64,000 bases of DNA from an uncultured Campylobacterales bacterium. Lineage in GTDB: Bacteria > Campylobacterota > Campylobacteria > Campylobacterales > Arcobacteraceae. This document shows positions 1 through 8,617 of this stretch, piece by piece. The first letter of the stretch is position 1. Each line of letters begins with the position of its first letter. Below the pieces are notes generated by a model. That model did not search any database, was not told where the DNA came from, and worked only from the letters and a program-made list of their open reading frames with translations. The position numbers were made by a program, and so were the translations under genes. The stretch is taken from the NCBI GenBank assembly GCA_947494995.1, contig CANLWY010000003.1:62001-126000 (forward strand), given 5' to 3'.

Positions 1-886
1 TTATATCAATAGTTATAACATCTGCATTTGGTTTTATATAGTCATGGTTACTCGATGCAAGTTTTCCATCTCTAAAAAACATTCTTACAAGAACAGCTTT
101 ATTCTCTTTAGTCTCTATAGCAAATAAATCCAAGTTTTCATTTGTTGCTAAATCCATACCTGTTTGAATTTGAGATTTTTCTATTGTTTTTATTCTATCT
201 CTTAATTTCATTGCCTCTTCAAATCTAAAATCTATACTATATTCTTCCATTTTAGATGTGAGTTTTGAGATTAGTTTGTTTTTATTATATATATAAGCTA
301 ATGCTTCATCAATAAGTTTTGAATAGTCTTCTTTTGTAATTTTCCCTTCGCAAGGTGCATGGCATTTTTTAATTTGATAAAAAAGACAAGCCTCTTTTCC
401 TTTTATACAAGATTTTTTTTGTACTAGTGGAACAATCTCATAAATTGAATCAAGAATATCTCTTGCTCCTGTAGAATAGGGACCAAAATATTTTATATTT
501 TTCTCTTTTAATACTCGTCTAGTGATTTCAAGTCTAGGAAAATCTTCATCATGGTTTATATAGATATATGGATATGTTTTATCATCACGAAGAAGAATAT
601 TATATTTAGGTTTAAGTTGTTTTATTAGAGAGTTTTCTAAGATTAATGCATCATGTTCATTTGGTACAACTATCCATTCACAGCTTACAACTTCACTAAC
701 CATTTTATAAATTCTAGGACCTAATTTATCAGAAGGTTGTAGTTTAGGAGTAAATTTAAAGTAGGATTTAACTCTATTTTTTAAAACTTTTGCTTTTCCA
801 ATATATAGTAATTTTCCATTTTTATCAAAGTATTGGTAAACACCAGCTTCATTAGGTAGTTGTTGTAGTTTTTCTTCCAAGTTCAT
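1..886 (-). CDS. uvrC: Excinuclease ABC subunit C (UvrC), N-terminal part, cut by window start
   Basis: UvrC makes the two incisions flanking a bulky lesion in nucleotide excision repair, working with UvrB. The 295 visible residues begin MNLEEKLQQLPNEAGVYQYF and hold the N-terminal GIY-YIG nuclease (GVY near residue 15, then LLYIGKAKVLKNRVKSYF), the Cys-rich segment (CIKGKEACLFYQIKKCHAPC) and a UvrB-binding UVR helix (FRFEEAMKLRDRIKTIEKS). The C-terminal nuclease half lies outside the window. The start at 886 is the first ATG that gives the family N-terminus. It diverges from a SRAP-family repair gene 59 bp away, so the short gap must hold both promoters. Identification is by family motifs and is secure. 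Confidence 0.95.
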   Translation of the reverse strand, partial: MNLEEKLQQLPNEAGVYQYFDKNGKLLYIGKAKVLKNRVKSYFKFTPKLQPSDKLGPRIYKMVSEVVSCEWIVVPNEHDALILENSLIKQLKPKYNILLRDDKTYPYIYINHDEDFPRLEITRRVLKEKNIKYFGPYSTGARDILDSIYEIVPLVQKKSCIKGKEACLFYQIKKCHAPCEGKITKEDYSKLIDEALAYIYNKNKLISKLTSKMEEYSIDFRFEEAMKLRDRIKTIEKSQIQTGMDLATNENLDLFAIETKENKAVLVRMFFRDGKLASSNHDYIKPNADVITIDI

Positions 887-945
887 TTTGCAATGATATT
901 TAAAAAAGGTTTTGATATAGTTTAAAAATTTTTTTAAGGAAATGG

Positions 946-1632
946 ATGCCAGGACGTTTAGCTATTTTTGATGATAAGTCTTTTAAGGAAGATACTTTAG
1001 AACTTATAAAAAATGATATGGTTCAATCTTTAAATATTAAATATAATATTCCTCCAACACTTCCAATCCCTGCACTTTTGAATAATGGTAATTATCTTTA
1101 TACTCATTTTGGATATTTACCTTCTTGGGCAAAAGATAAAAGCTCAATGAATATAAATGCAAGAAGTGAATCTATATTTGAGAAGATTACATTTAGAGAG
1201 TCTTACAAATTTAGACGTTGTATTATTCCTATAAATGGTTTTTATGAATGGGAAGTAGAAGACAAAGAAAAGATACCATATTTTGTAAAAGATATTAAGA
1301 ACGAATATTTAGCACTTGCAGGTATTTGGGATGAATGGTTTGATAGTGAATTAAATATGAATATAGTTACAGTTGCACTCATAACTTGTGATGCAAACGA
1401 GAAGTTAGGAAAAATACATCATCGTATGCCTGTGGTTTTAGAGAAACAAGATTTTGCCACTTGGCTTTATGGTGAGAATTTGAAGGATGTAAATAGTTTA
1501 TTTCAAATATACCCAAGTGAAAAGTTAGATATTTATGAAGTTACTGATGAGGTAAATAAGGTTTTATTTGATGAGAGAAAAGCAATTGAAAAAGTTGAGA
1601 AGAAGGACTTAGGACAGTTGTCTTTGTTTTAA
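946..1632 (+). CDS. SRAP (YedK/HMCES) family protein with Pro2 instead of Cys2 and a C-terminal beta-clamp motif
   Basis: SRAP proteins cap abasic sites in single-stranded DNA; the family nucleophile is Cys2, exposed after Met removal. Here the N-terminus is MPGRLAIF, so Cys2 is replaced by Pro, while the other active-site elements are present: NARSE (71-75), GFYEWE with Glu101, and HHRMPVVL with His158. The fold signatures YNIPPT and LPSWAKDK are also present. Length (228 aa) is normal. The C-terminus is GQLSLF, which matches the bacterial sliding-clamp-binding pentapeptide QL[S/D]LF. The start is fixed by ATG 946 after AAGGA; a nearby ATG at 942 is out of frame. It is divergent from uvrC, supporting a DNA-repair role. 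Family assignment is sure; whether it still crosslinks abasic sites is open. Confidence 0.92.
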   Translation: MPGRLAIFDDKSFKEDTLELIKNDMVQSLNIKYNIPPTLPIPALLNNGNYLYTHFGYLPSWAKDKSSMNINARSESIFEKITFRESYKFRRCIIPINGFYEWEVEDKEKIPYFVKDIKNEYLALAGIWDEWFDSELNMNIVTVALITCDANEKLGKIHHRMPVVLEKQDFATWLYGENLKDVNSLFQIYPSEKLDIYEVTDEVNKVLFDERKAIEKVEKKDLGQLSLF

Positions 1633-2174
1633 AGTCCTAATAATCTTTTTATCTCTTTTTCTAACTCTTTAGGTTTTGTAATTGAACCATACCTTTCTAT
1701 AACTTTTCCATTTGGGTCAACTAAAAATTTTGTAAAGTTCCATTTAATACTCTGTGTTCCAGCAAATCCTCTTACTTCTTTTTTTAAATGTTTGTATAAA
1801 GGTATTGCATTTTCGCCATTTACATCAACTTTTTCAAACATATCAAAGTTTACACCATATGTTAAAGAACAAAACTCTTTAATCTCTTTATTTGTTCCAG
1901 GTTCTTGATTTGAAAATTGATTAGAAGGAAATCCTAAAATCATAAAGCCATCATCTTTATATTTATCATATAACTTTTCAAGTCCTTCATACTGTTTTGT
2001 GAAGCCACATTTACTAGCTACATTTACAATCAAAAGAACTTTTCCTTTATATTTTGACATAGAAACTTCTTGCCCATCAATTGTTGTAACATTAAAGTCA
2101 TATATTCTCATATTTGTATCCTTTGCAATTAAAAAGGTAGTTGTTAAGAGTATTAGAAATAGTCTATATATCAT
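1629..2174 (-). CDS. Glutathione peroxidase family thiol peroxidase, exported
   Basis: This is a Cys-type glutathione-peroxidase-fold enzyme that reduces peroxides using thioredoxin-like or glutathione donors. The catalytic tetrad is visible: peroxidatic Cys in [13 protein letters not shown], Gln in GFPSNQF, and Trp/Asn in [10 protein letters not shown]. The ORF starts with a hydrophobic segment ([19 protein letters not shown]), so the enzyme is probably exported to the periplasm, unlike the usual cytosolic BtuE form. At 181 aa it is the normal size. It is the last gene of a minus-strand run with the SprT-like and J-domain genes (gaps of 19 and 8 nt) and its 3' end overlaps the convergent SRAP gene by 4 nt. 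Confidence 0.92.
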   Translation of the reverse strand: MIYRLFLILLTTTFLIAKDTNMRIYDFNVTTIDGQEVSMSKYKGKVLLIVNVASKCGFTKQYEGLEKLYDKYKDDGFMILGFPSNQFSNQEPGTNKEIKEFCSLTYGVNFDMFEKVDVNGENAIPLYKHLKKEVRGFAGTQSIKWNFTKFLVDPNGKVIERYGSITKPKELEKEIKRLLGL

Positions 2175-2193
2175 TTTTCACCTTTTGTTGATT

Positions 2194-2691
2194 TTAGAAA
2201 AAGTTTGTTTTCCCCATAATGATATCATTATTATTTACAAATCTATCACATTTTAAACCATTTAGTTCTTTACAGATATTTTGCCATTTTTTTGAATGCC
2301 CACCATTTTCATCTGAAAAGTTTCCCATAATAAACATTAAAGCATGGGCATATTCATGAGGTAATACATCATCAATCATATAAGGAATACTCTCTTGAAA
2401 ACGTTTTTTATTTAAAAATATTGTAATCTGACCACTTTTTGAATATGTTGCAGCTCCAAAAAGTCTAGAAGGTATTTTATCCGAAATTTTTACAGGTATT
2501 TTTCTTTTTATTCCAAATTTTTTGTATGCTAAGTTTTCAAGGTATCTATGTTTTTGATAGATCTTTTTTTGAATCTCTTTATTTAAGGGGTTATTTTTAA
2601 ATTGATAATCTTCATACCAAGAGTAAAGCAAAAAAACTGAACCTAAAATTATTGTTGATAAGAAAAATAGGTTTAGCTTTTTTAAAAACAT
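2194..2691 (-). CDS. SprT-like zinc metallopeptidase with N-terminal membrane anchor
   Basis: The zinc-binding motif HEYAHA (in VLPHEYAHALMFIMG), followed by GGHSKKWQNICKELNG, is the arrangement of SprT-like proteases, where two His and a downstream His bind zinc and Glu is the catalytic base. Residues about 7-25 (LNLFFLSTIILGSVFLLYSW) form one membrane helix, placing the catalytic domain probably in the periplasm, unlike cytosolic SprT. Length is 165 aa. It lies between a membrane J-domain gene and an exported peroxidase in one apparent operon. Substrate is unknown; the neighbourhood suggests envelope protein quality control, which is inference. Confidence 0.85.
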   Translation of the reverse strand: MFLKKLNLFFLSTIILGSVFLLYSWYEDYQFKNNPLNKEIQKKIYQKHRYLENLAYKKFGIKRKIPVKISDKIPSRLFGAATYSKSGQITIFLNKKRFQESIPYMIDDVLPHEYAHALMFIMGNFSDENGGHSKKWQNICKELNGLKCDRFVNNNDIIMGKTNFF

Positions 2692-2699
2692 GAGTTTAC

Positions 2700-3185
2700 T
2701 TATTGATCACCATAAGCTTTCATTAATACATCCTTATAATGATTAAGTTGTTGCATTAGTTCATCCCCATGGTCATTTATATCTGGATGATATTTTCTTG
2801 CAAGTTCTTTATATTTTCTTTTTATAGCATCTTTTGTAGGGGTATCTGTAAATCCAAAGAACTCTTTTGCTTTTTGTACTTCTCCAAATTGTGGAGGAGC
2901 ATTATAGTTTCCTTGTCTAAACTGTTGTTGGAACTGTTCGAAGTCAAAATCATTGTGATTAAAACCACCCGATTGTCCTCCTGGGTTAAAGTCTTGACCA
3001 TTGAAAGTAAATTTAAATGCTCCTGCATTTTGTTGAAATTTCTTTTTAAATTGATATGCAGCATAGTATCCAATAGCTATTAGAATGAATATTATAATTA
3101 AAAAAGTTCCAAAATTTGTAAATATTAAATAAAGAATACCAAAAAAGATTCCCCATTTAATAAGAGAATTAATAAGTTGTGTCAT
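2700..3185 (-). CDS. Membrane-anchored J-domain protein
   Basis: The C-terminal ~50 residues are a J domain: EFFGFTDTPTKDAIKRKYKE and ARKYHPDINDHGDELMQQL, with the HPD tripeptide that stimulates DnaK ATPase. One hydrophobic segment (residues ~10-45) anchors it in the inner membrane, and a Gln/Phe/Asn/Gly-rich linker (DFDFEQFQQQFRQGN) joins the two. The layout, N-terminal membrane segment and C-terminal J domain, resembles DjlA-type co-chaperones, but the central TerB-like domain of DjlA is absent. It is the first gene of the minus-strand run with the SprT-like protease and glutathione peroxidase. A cytosol-facing J domain is expected, as DnaK is cytosolic. Confidence 0.88.
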   Translation of the reverse strand: MTQLINSLIKWGIFFGILYLIFTNFGTFLIIIFILIAIGYYAAYQFKKKFQQNAGAFKFTFNGQDFNPGGQSGGFNHNDFDFEQFQQQFRQGNYNAPPQFGEVQKAKEFFGFTDTPTKDAIKRKYKELARKYHPDINDHGDELMQQLNHYKDVLMKAYGDQ

Positions 3186-3312
3186 ATATTGTAAAACCTT
3201 AAATTTTTTAGTCTAATATTATAGTATCTTATTTTAAAGTATAAGCTTTTATTGTGATTTTTTTGTGTAGTAAATGTAACATATGACAAAATTGATGCAT
3301 AAAAAATGGTCA

Positions 3313-3329
3313 TATGATAATTTATCATA
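3313..3329. promoter_or_regulatory. Palindromic operator candidate upstream of lactate permease
   Basis: TATGATAA-T-TTATCATA is a perfect 17-bp palindrome 53 bp before the lctP start. The flanks extend it: AAAATGG with a three-base bulge on the left and CCATTTT on the right, giving outer TGGT/ACCA-type half-sites reminiscent of FadR-type GntR operators. Lactate permeases are often controlled by such regulators (LldR), but no regulator gene lies nearby, so the binding protein is a guess. Confidence 0.5.
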
Positions 3330-3381
3330 CCATTTTCATTTTTTTCGTTTATGATTAAAGCATCGAAAGAAGGAGTAAAAT

Positions 3382-5073
3382 ATGGAAATAGGTACACAAG
3401 CCTTTTTTGCTGCACTTCCAATTTTTGTTGCAGCAATTCTATTAGTTGGTTTTAGATTACCAGCAAAAAAAGCAATGCCAATTGTTTATGTTGTTACAAC
3501 GGCAGTGGCATTATATGTTTGGGAAGTTACATTTAACAGAGTGTTAGCTTCAACAATTCAAGGTCTACTTATTACAGTGGCTGTATTGTGGATTATTTTT
3601 GGTGCAATTTTATTGCTTAATACACTTAAGCATTCTGGTGCAATTAAAGTTATTAGAGAAGGTTTTAATAATATAAGTCCAGATAGAAGGGTTCAAGTAA
3701 TTATTATTGCTTGGTTATTTGGTTCTTTTATTGAAGGTGCTTCTGGATTTGGTACACCAGCAGCAATTGCAGCTCCACTTATGGTTGCAATAGGATTCCC
3801 TGCAATGGCAGCAGTTATGATTGGTATGATGATTCAATCAACTCCAGTATCTTTTGGAGCAGTTGGTACTCCAATTTTAATTGGTGTTAATAAAGGGTTA
3901 GATTCTGAAGGAATTGCAAAAACTTTAGAAGGTTTAGGTTCTAATTGGGACGTTTATTTACAGATAATCACATCTGAGGTTGCAGTTGTACATGCTATTA
4001 CAGGTACACTAATCCCTCTATTCATGATTATGATGATGACTAGATTCTTTGGTAAAAATAAATCTTGGACGGAAGGTTTATCAATTATACCATTTGCAAT
4101 TTTTGGTGGTTTAGCATTTACTATTCCTTATGCTTTAACAGGTATTTTCTTAGGTGCAGAATTCCCATCACTAATTGGTGCATTAATTGGATTAGCAATT
4201 GTTGTTCCCGCAGCACGTGCAGGTTTCTTACTTCCTAAGAACTCTTGGGATTTTGCTCCAAAAGAAGAGTGGCCAGTTCACTGGGTATCTAAATTTGAAG
4301 TTAAATTAGATGCAATGTCTTCTAAGGTAGATATGTCTCTAACAAGAGCTTGGATTCCATATCTTTTAGTTGCAGTTATTCTTGTAATTACAAGAGTAAG
4401 TGATGAAGCTAAAGCATTTGTTAAAGGTTGGGTTATCCCATTTAAAGATATTTTAGGTGAAGGTTTAGGTTACTCTATTGTACCACTTTACTTACCAGGT
4501 GGTATCTTAGTATTTGTTGTATTTTTAACTTATTTCTTACATAGAATGGAGTTTAAAGAAATGAAAGCTGCTATTGGTGAATCATCTAAAGTTATGATTG
4601 GTGCAGGGTTTGTTCTTGTATTTACTATTCCATTAGTAAGAATCTTAATTAATTCTGGTGTTAATGAAGCAGGACTTGATTCTATGCCTGTTGCAATGGC
4701 AAATTTTGTTGCAAATTCAGTTGGTGATATTTATCCACTATTTGCTCCAATGGTTGGTGCATTAGGTGCATTTATTGCAGGTTCAAATACTGTATCAAAT
4801 ATGATGTTAGCACAATTCCAGTATGGTGTTGCAGACGCACTTACAATCTCAACAGCATTTATGGTGGCTCTTCAAGCAGTTGGAGCAGCAGCTGGTAATA
4901 TGATTGCAATTCACAATGTTGTTGCAGCATCAGCTACAGTTGGACTTCTTGACCAAGAGGGTGAAACTCTAAGAAGAACAGTGATTCCTACAATTTATTA
5001 TTGTTTAATTGCTGGTATTTTAGGTTTAATTGGTATGTATACTTTAGGTCTTACTGATCCATTAATGAAGTAA
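3382..5073 (+). CDS. lctP: L-lactate permease (LctP/LldP family)
   Basis: A 563-residue inner-membrane protein with about 12-14 hydrophobic helices that imports lactate (and often glycolate) with protons. Family signatures include the conserved stretch [20 protein letters not shown], then [17 protein letters not shown] and the late [19 protein letters not shown]. Length is typical. The start at 3382 follows GAAGGAG by 7 nt. It stands alone: a palindrome lies 53 bp upstream and a hairpin follows the stop codon, so it is probably monocistronic. No lactate dehydrogenase is adjacent in this window. Identity is secure. Confidence 0.95.
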   Translation: MEIGTQAFFAALPIFVAAILLVGFRLPAKKAMPIVYVVTTAVALYVWEVTFNRVLASTIQGLLITVAVLWIIFGAILLLNTLKHSGAIKVIREGFNNISPDRRVQVIIIAWLFGSFIEGASGFGTPAAIAAPLMVAIGFPAMAAVMIGMMIQSTPVSFGAVGTPILIGVNKGLDSEGIAKTLEGLGSNWDVYLQIITSEVAVVHAITGTLIPLFMIMMMTRFFGKNKSWTEGLSIIPFAIFGGLAFTIPYALTGIFLGAEFPSLIGALIGLAIVVPAARAGFLLPKNSWDFAPKEEWPVHWVSKFEVKLDAMSSKVDMSLTRAWIPYLLVAVILVITRVSDEAKAFVKGWVIPFKDILGEGLGYSIVPLYLPGGILVFVVFLTYFLHRMEFKEMKAAIGESSKVMIGAGFVLVFTIPLVRILINSGVNEAGLDSMPVAMANFVANSVGDIYPLFAPMVGALGAFIAGSNTVSNMMLAQFQYGVADALTISTAFMVALQAVGAAAGNMIAIHNVVAASATVGLLDQEGETLRRTVIPTIYYCLIAGILGLIGMYTLGLTDPLMK

Positions 5074-5084
5074 TAGTTATTATA

Positions 5085-5118
5085 TAGATAAAGAGGAATT
5101 AAATTACCTCTTTATCTA
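5085..5118 (+). terminator. Hairpin after lactate permease
   Basis: An inverted repeat with a 12-bp perfect stem (TAGATAAAGAGG / CCTCTTTATCTA) and 10-nt loop starts 12 nt after the lctP stop codon. It is not followed by a clear T-run, so termination is likely but may be incomplete or factor-assisted. Confidence 0.6.
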
Positions 5119-5160
5119 AAAAGATATAACTCTCCTCAAAATTACTTTTTATATAATTTG

Positions 5161-5199
5161 TTTACTTTTCATTTACTTTTTATTTACTTTTGATATAAT
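5161..5199 (+). promoter_or_regulatory. Three tandem 11-bp repeats abutting a TATAAT -10 box
   Basis: TTTACTTTTCA, TTTACTTTTTA and TTTACTTTTGA follow one another without gaps (5161-5193) and run directly into TATAAT (5194-5199), 30 bp before the TonB-receptor gene. Direct repeats with an 11-bp period are the typical layout for OmpR/PhoB-type response-regulator sites, one monomer per helical turn, placed where a weak -35 needs an activator. Which regulator binds is unknown. Confidence 0.6.
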
Positions 5200-5228
5200 T
5201 CTTCAATTAATTTATTAAAAGAGTTGTA

Positions 5229-7205
5229 ATGATACGCTTGAGTTTAAAACTTATTTTTCTTTTTTTTGTTTCTTTCTCTACTTTAAATGCAGGTAGTAAC
5301 CCTGAAGATATTGATACCTTACTAGATATTTACGCAAAAGAGAGTGATTTATCAAAAAAAACAAAAAAAGAAGCTGCTGGAAATGTAATTGTCTATACAA
5401 GGCAAGATTTAGAAAGAATGCAAGTAAAATCTCTATCTGAGCTTTTAAAAAGTATTCCTTTTTACAGATACAATGAAAATAGATTAGGTTATACTGATTT
5501 AGATGACAAGTTTCCAAATGTTAGTTCAGATGCAAGAGTTTATATAAATGAAAGAGAGATAATCTCTCCTTTTTATGGTAACTCATTAGGAATAATTTCT
5601 AAATATGATTTGGCATATATTGATCATGTAGAAATTTATACAGGTGTTACATCTTTTGAGTTTGGAGTAGAACCTGCAAGTATGGTTGTAAGACTATATA
5701 CAAAAGATCCAAATAGAGAAGTTGGTGGACAACTTAAAACTAGTATATCTTCTCATAATTCGAGTGAACATAGTGTTTCATATGCCGATATTTTAAATGA
5801 CTTTTCATATTATGCTTATATAAACAAAAAAAATACGAAAGAAAATAAAATAAAACATGAAAATAGTGACTTATCAAGGGATAAAGAGAGTACACATATT
5901 TTTCTTTCACTACAAAATGATACAAATAGAATAGAATATAATAGAATAGAAGGTAAATCAGATTTATTTATGGATGGTATTGCAGGGGGTGATGGATCTC
6001 CTACAGTTAATAATACTGATGCTTCTTATAATCTTTTAGGATGGTATTCTACATATTTTGATGAAAAATTATCTTTGTCTTTAGATTACATAGAGGATAA
6101 GTCAAAAACAAAACAAGCAGATTCTCCTTTTTTAGGTTCTTTAACTGTTGATGTTGCAGGTAACCCTATACCAGCTACATTTGAATCTTATCTTGCAAAA
6201 CAAAAAGAGAAACAAATCAGTGCTGTCTTAAAATATAAAGAGAGTATAGGAAACCATGATTTACTCTTTGGTTTACAATATAGAAAAAAAGATTTTCAAT
6301 TTAAAGAGATAAAAATTTCAAATGTAATTGCTACAGTGCCAGTTTTTATACCACCAGCTACATTTACAACTACAAAAGTTCCTTTAGGTGAAATTGATAT
6401 TAACTCAAACTTAGCACCTAATCTTTTTAACTATACAAGTGAAAAATTATATGGAATATTTTTAGAAGATACTTATTCTATAAATGATAATCAAGCTATT
6501 ATTGCTGCAGTTAAACGTGATTATGTAAAACCAAATGGCGGTTTAGAGAAACAAAAACTTTCTCTTTATAGATTAGGATATATATATTCGGATGAAAACT
6601 TCAATTTTAAAACATTTTTAGTTTCAACTGAGTCACGTTTTGATCCAAACTATTATACAAGACTAAGTTTAGACAAAGGTCTTAAACCTCAAAGAGATGA
6701 TTCTCTAAATATTGAGGTAAATTGGAAAAACAAATCTTATGAATATGGAATTAATCTGTTTAAAATGAAACAGACTAATAAGCTTAATGGTTCTGGAACT
6801 ATGTCGGAGCCTTATTATAAACAAGGTATATCTTTTAAAAATACTTACAATTTTGATAGTTTAAATAGAGTAGATACAAACTTTTTTGTAATGAATACAG
6901 ATAATAGAGTAAGTGATGAAAAAGATACTGTTTATGGTGGATATATTAGATTTTTAAATACATATGAAAATTTTGATTTCTATAATGAATTGATATATAG
7001 AGATGGATATGAAGGTTTAAAAGCAGGTTATGACTTTAATAGTGCAATTACATACAACCCAACTAAAGATTTATCAATATCAATAAAGGGTGAAAATATT
7101 TTTAATAAAGCTATAAATACAGTTTATAGTGATTCACCAAAAGATTTAGGACCAATTTCAACTGCTACTCGTAAGTTCTGGTTTACAATGGAGTATAGAT
7201 TTTGA
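5229..7205 (+). CDS. TonB-dependent receptor-like outer-membrane protein
   Basis: A 658-residue outer-membrane protein. It has a signal peptide (cleavage likely after STLNAG), a plug domain (VIVYTRQDLERMQVKSLSEL; DHVEIYTGVTSFEFGVEP) and a beta-barrel ending in the aromatic FWFTMEYRF typical of outer-membrane insertion. The C-terminal GENIFNKAINTVYSDSPKD region is a common receptor signature. No clear TonB box was identified. The substrate is unknown. The plug lacks some usual Gly-rich repeats, so it is a divergent member. It overlaps the next gene by 4 nt, and three 11-bp repeats precede its promoter, which suggests regulated expression. Confidence 0.85.
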   Translation: MIRLSLKLIFLFFVSFSTLNAGSNPEDIDTLLDIYAKESDLSKKTKKEAAGNVIVYTRQDLERMQVKSLSELLKSIPFYRYNENRLGYTDLDDKFPNVSSDARVYINEREIISPFYGNSLGIISKYDLAYIDHVEIYTGVTSFEFGVEPASMVVRLYTKDPNREVGGQLKTSISSHNSSEHSVSYADILNDFSYYAYINKKNTKENKIKHENSDLSRDKESTHIFLSLQNDTNRIEYNRIEGKSDLFMDGIAGGDGSPTVNNTDASYNLLGWYSTYFDEKLSLSLDYIEDKSKTKQADSPFLGSLTVDVAGNPIPATFESYLAKQKEKQISAVLKYKESIGNHDLLFGLQYRKKDFQFKEIKISNVIATVPVFIPPATFTTTKVPLGEIDINSNLAPNLFNYTSEKLYGIFLEDTYSINDNQAIIAAVKRDYVKPNGGLEKQKLSLYRLGYIYSDENFNFKTFLVSTESRFDPNYYTRLSLDKGLKPQRDDSLNIEVNWKNKSYEYGINLFKMKQTNKLNGSGTMSEPYYKQGISFKNTYNFDSLNRVDTNFFVMNTDNRVSDEKDTVYGGYIRFLNTYENFDFYNELIYRDGYEGLKAGYDFNSAITYNPTKDLSISIKGENIFNKAINTVYSDSPKDLGPISTATRKFWFTMEYRF

Positions 7206-7615
7206 AAAAGATTATTCTAACTCTAACTTTATTATTGTCTCAGCTCTTTTGTGGTGAAATTGAAGTTGCCGCAAAAATTATTGATAAAATATCTCACTCT
7301 TTAGTAAAAAAAGAGAAGATAAATATTTATACAAATGATATAAGAAGTTTATATAGTACAAAAATATCAGAACATTTAAATCATACAAAAAATTGTGGTG
7401 AAGCTGATATTATCTTTACTAAAACAGAAGAACTTCCAAGTTGTGATAAAGAGATTCTTGTTTTTGCGACAACGTACTTAGCTTTTAAAAATCTTCCTAA
7501 TGCTGTTGGTGCATTCTTTTATCAAAAAGGACGTCCTAGTATCGTTTTTAGAAAAGATAACCTAGAAAAGTATAGTATTGTTTTACCAAAAGAGTTTAAT
7601 AAATATATAGAATAG
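7202..7615 (+). CDS. Small exported protein coupled to the TonB-dependent receptor, weakly YfiR-like
   Basis: A 137-residue protein with a signal peptide (MKKIILTLTLLLSQLFCGE) and no further membrane segment, so periplasmic. The start overlaps the receptor stop by 4 nt (translational coupling). Two Cys (in KNCGEAD and LPSCDKE) could form a disulfide. The C-terminal part, with GAFFYQKGRPSIVFRKDNLE and then YSIVLPKEFNKYI, follows the same pattern as the end of the YfiR-like protein at 55.8-56.4 kb (YYQNRKIKFVINQESLENAK), which is also encoded in an operon with a TonB-type receptor. The resemblance is by eye and weak. Function is not recognised; a periplasmic partner for the receptor is the simplest reading. 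Confidence 0.7.
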   Translation: MKKIILTLTLLLSQLFCGEIEVAAKIIDKISHSLVKKEKINIYTNDIRSLYSTKISEHLNHTKNCGEADIIFTKTEELPSCDKEILVFATTYLAFKNLPNAVGAFFYQKGRPSIVFRKDNLEKYSIVLPKEFNKYIE

Positions 7616-7625
7616 GGACTGTAGT

Positions 7626-8249
7626 TTAAAAGTATACATTTTCTGTAAGATTTTTTATTTGTTTTAAAATATAGTCTGGTTCATTATACTTTATATTTAT
7701 TGGGTAAATCTCTTTTTTATATTTAATAGCCAATGATGGAAAACTATTTAATCCTAGTTTTCTTCTTAGGTTCAATTTTTCATTAAACAGAGTAATAGTC
7801 TCTTCACTATATAGATCATTTTTAAACTGTTCAATATCTAAGTTTAATTCTTCTGCTAGTTTAATCATAGTACTCTCATCACTTGGATTCATAGCTCTTT
7901 GATAATAAGCTTGTTGAATGGCAGATATCATCTCTTCTTCTTTTTTTTGTTTTTTTGCAGCAAGTGTTGCTTGACAAGAAAGATAAGTTGAACGTCTTGG
8001 AGTACAACTTATCCAAAACTCGTGGTTAAACTTTGTTCCAACTCTTTGTTCTATGTCATACCAGATTGTTTCTATCTTTTCTCTCATTTCATCTGGCATT
8101 GGTTTATTTGAATGTGGAGCTAGTCCTCCTGGTACATGTACAATTTTTATATTTGAAGATAGTTTACTTTTTATTTCTTCAAATGTTGGTGCAAAAGCAT
8201 AACACCACGCACACATTGGATCATAAACATAATAAAGAGTATGTATCAT
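7626..8249 (-). CDS. DsbA-family (FrnE-like) thioredoxin-fold protein
   Basis: The N-terminus MIHTLYYVYDPMCAWCYAFA carries the CxxC redox motif (CAWC) followed by the helical insertion and a late cis-Pro segment (LGLNSFPSLAIKYKKEIYPI) of the DsbA/FrnE/2-hydroxychromene-2-carboxylate isomerase clan. There is no signal peptide, so it acts in the cytosol. Length 207 aa fits the FrnE-like group. It probably reduces or isomerises disulfides in oxidative stress; the substrate is unknown. It is convergent with the receptor operon, 10 nt from its end, and has its own promoter region upstream of 8249. Confidence 0.85.
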   Translation of the reverse strand: MIHTLYYVYDPMCAWCYAFAPTFEEIKSKLSSNIKIVHVPGGLAPHSNKPMPDEMREKIETIWYDIEQRVGTKFNHEFWISCTPRRSTYLSCQATLAAKKQKKEEEMISAIQQAYYQRAMNPSDESTMIKLAEELNLDIEQFKNDLYSEETITLFNEKLNLRRKLGLNSFPSLAIKYKKEIYPINIKYNEPDYILKQIKNLTENVYF

Positions 8250-8348
8250 TTTTTTCTCCGAAAGCTTTTCTTTTATATTACTTTAATAATTATAAAGTAT
8301 GATTAATTCACAGATTATATACAATTATTTAGAAAAATATTAGGAAGA

Positions 8349-8615
8349 ATGATGGATTATGAAGAGTTTGAGAAGGCTGTTGACCTTTTTGGAATACTTA
8401 TTAGAACTTCGAAAAAAGATTTGAAAAAGAAGTATTTGAAATTATCTAAAGAACTACATCCCGATATGCCAAATGGTAGTCATGAAAAGTTTCAGGAGCT
8501 TCAAGATGCATATGAATTGTTAAACAAATATATGGATTCTTTTGTATTCTCTTTTGATGAAGAAGAGTTTAAAGGACAGTTTCCATCATTTACAAATTAT
8601 AAAAACTGGAGATAG
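8349..8615 (+). CDS. Small J-domain protein
   Basis: Nearly the whole 88-residue protein is a J domain: DLFGILIRTSKKDLKKKYLK and SKELHPDMPNGSHEKFQELQ with the HPD motif, then a short acidic and aromatic tail. It lacks the Gly/Phe and zinc regions of DnaJ, so it is a minimal DnaK co-chaperone, probably client-specific. Translation may start at ATG 8349 or 8352; AGGAAG precedes both. It leads a close-packed plus-strand run to 12259 (next gene 2 nt away), whose members are otherwise unrelated. Confidence 0.88.
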   Translation: MMDYEEFEKAVDLFGILIRTSKKDLKKKYLKLSKELHPDMPNGSHEKFQELQDAYELLNKYMDSFVFSFDEEEFKGQFPSFTNYKNWR

Positions 8616-8617
8616 TT

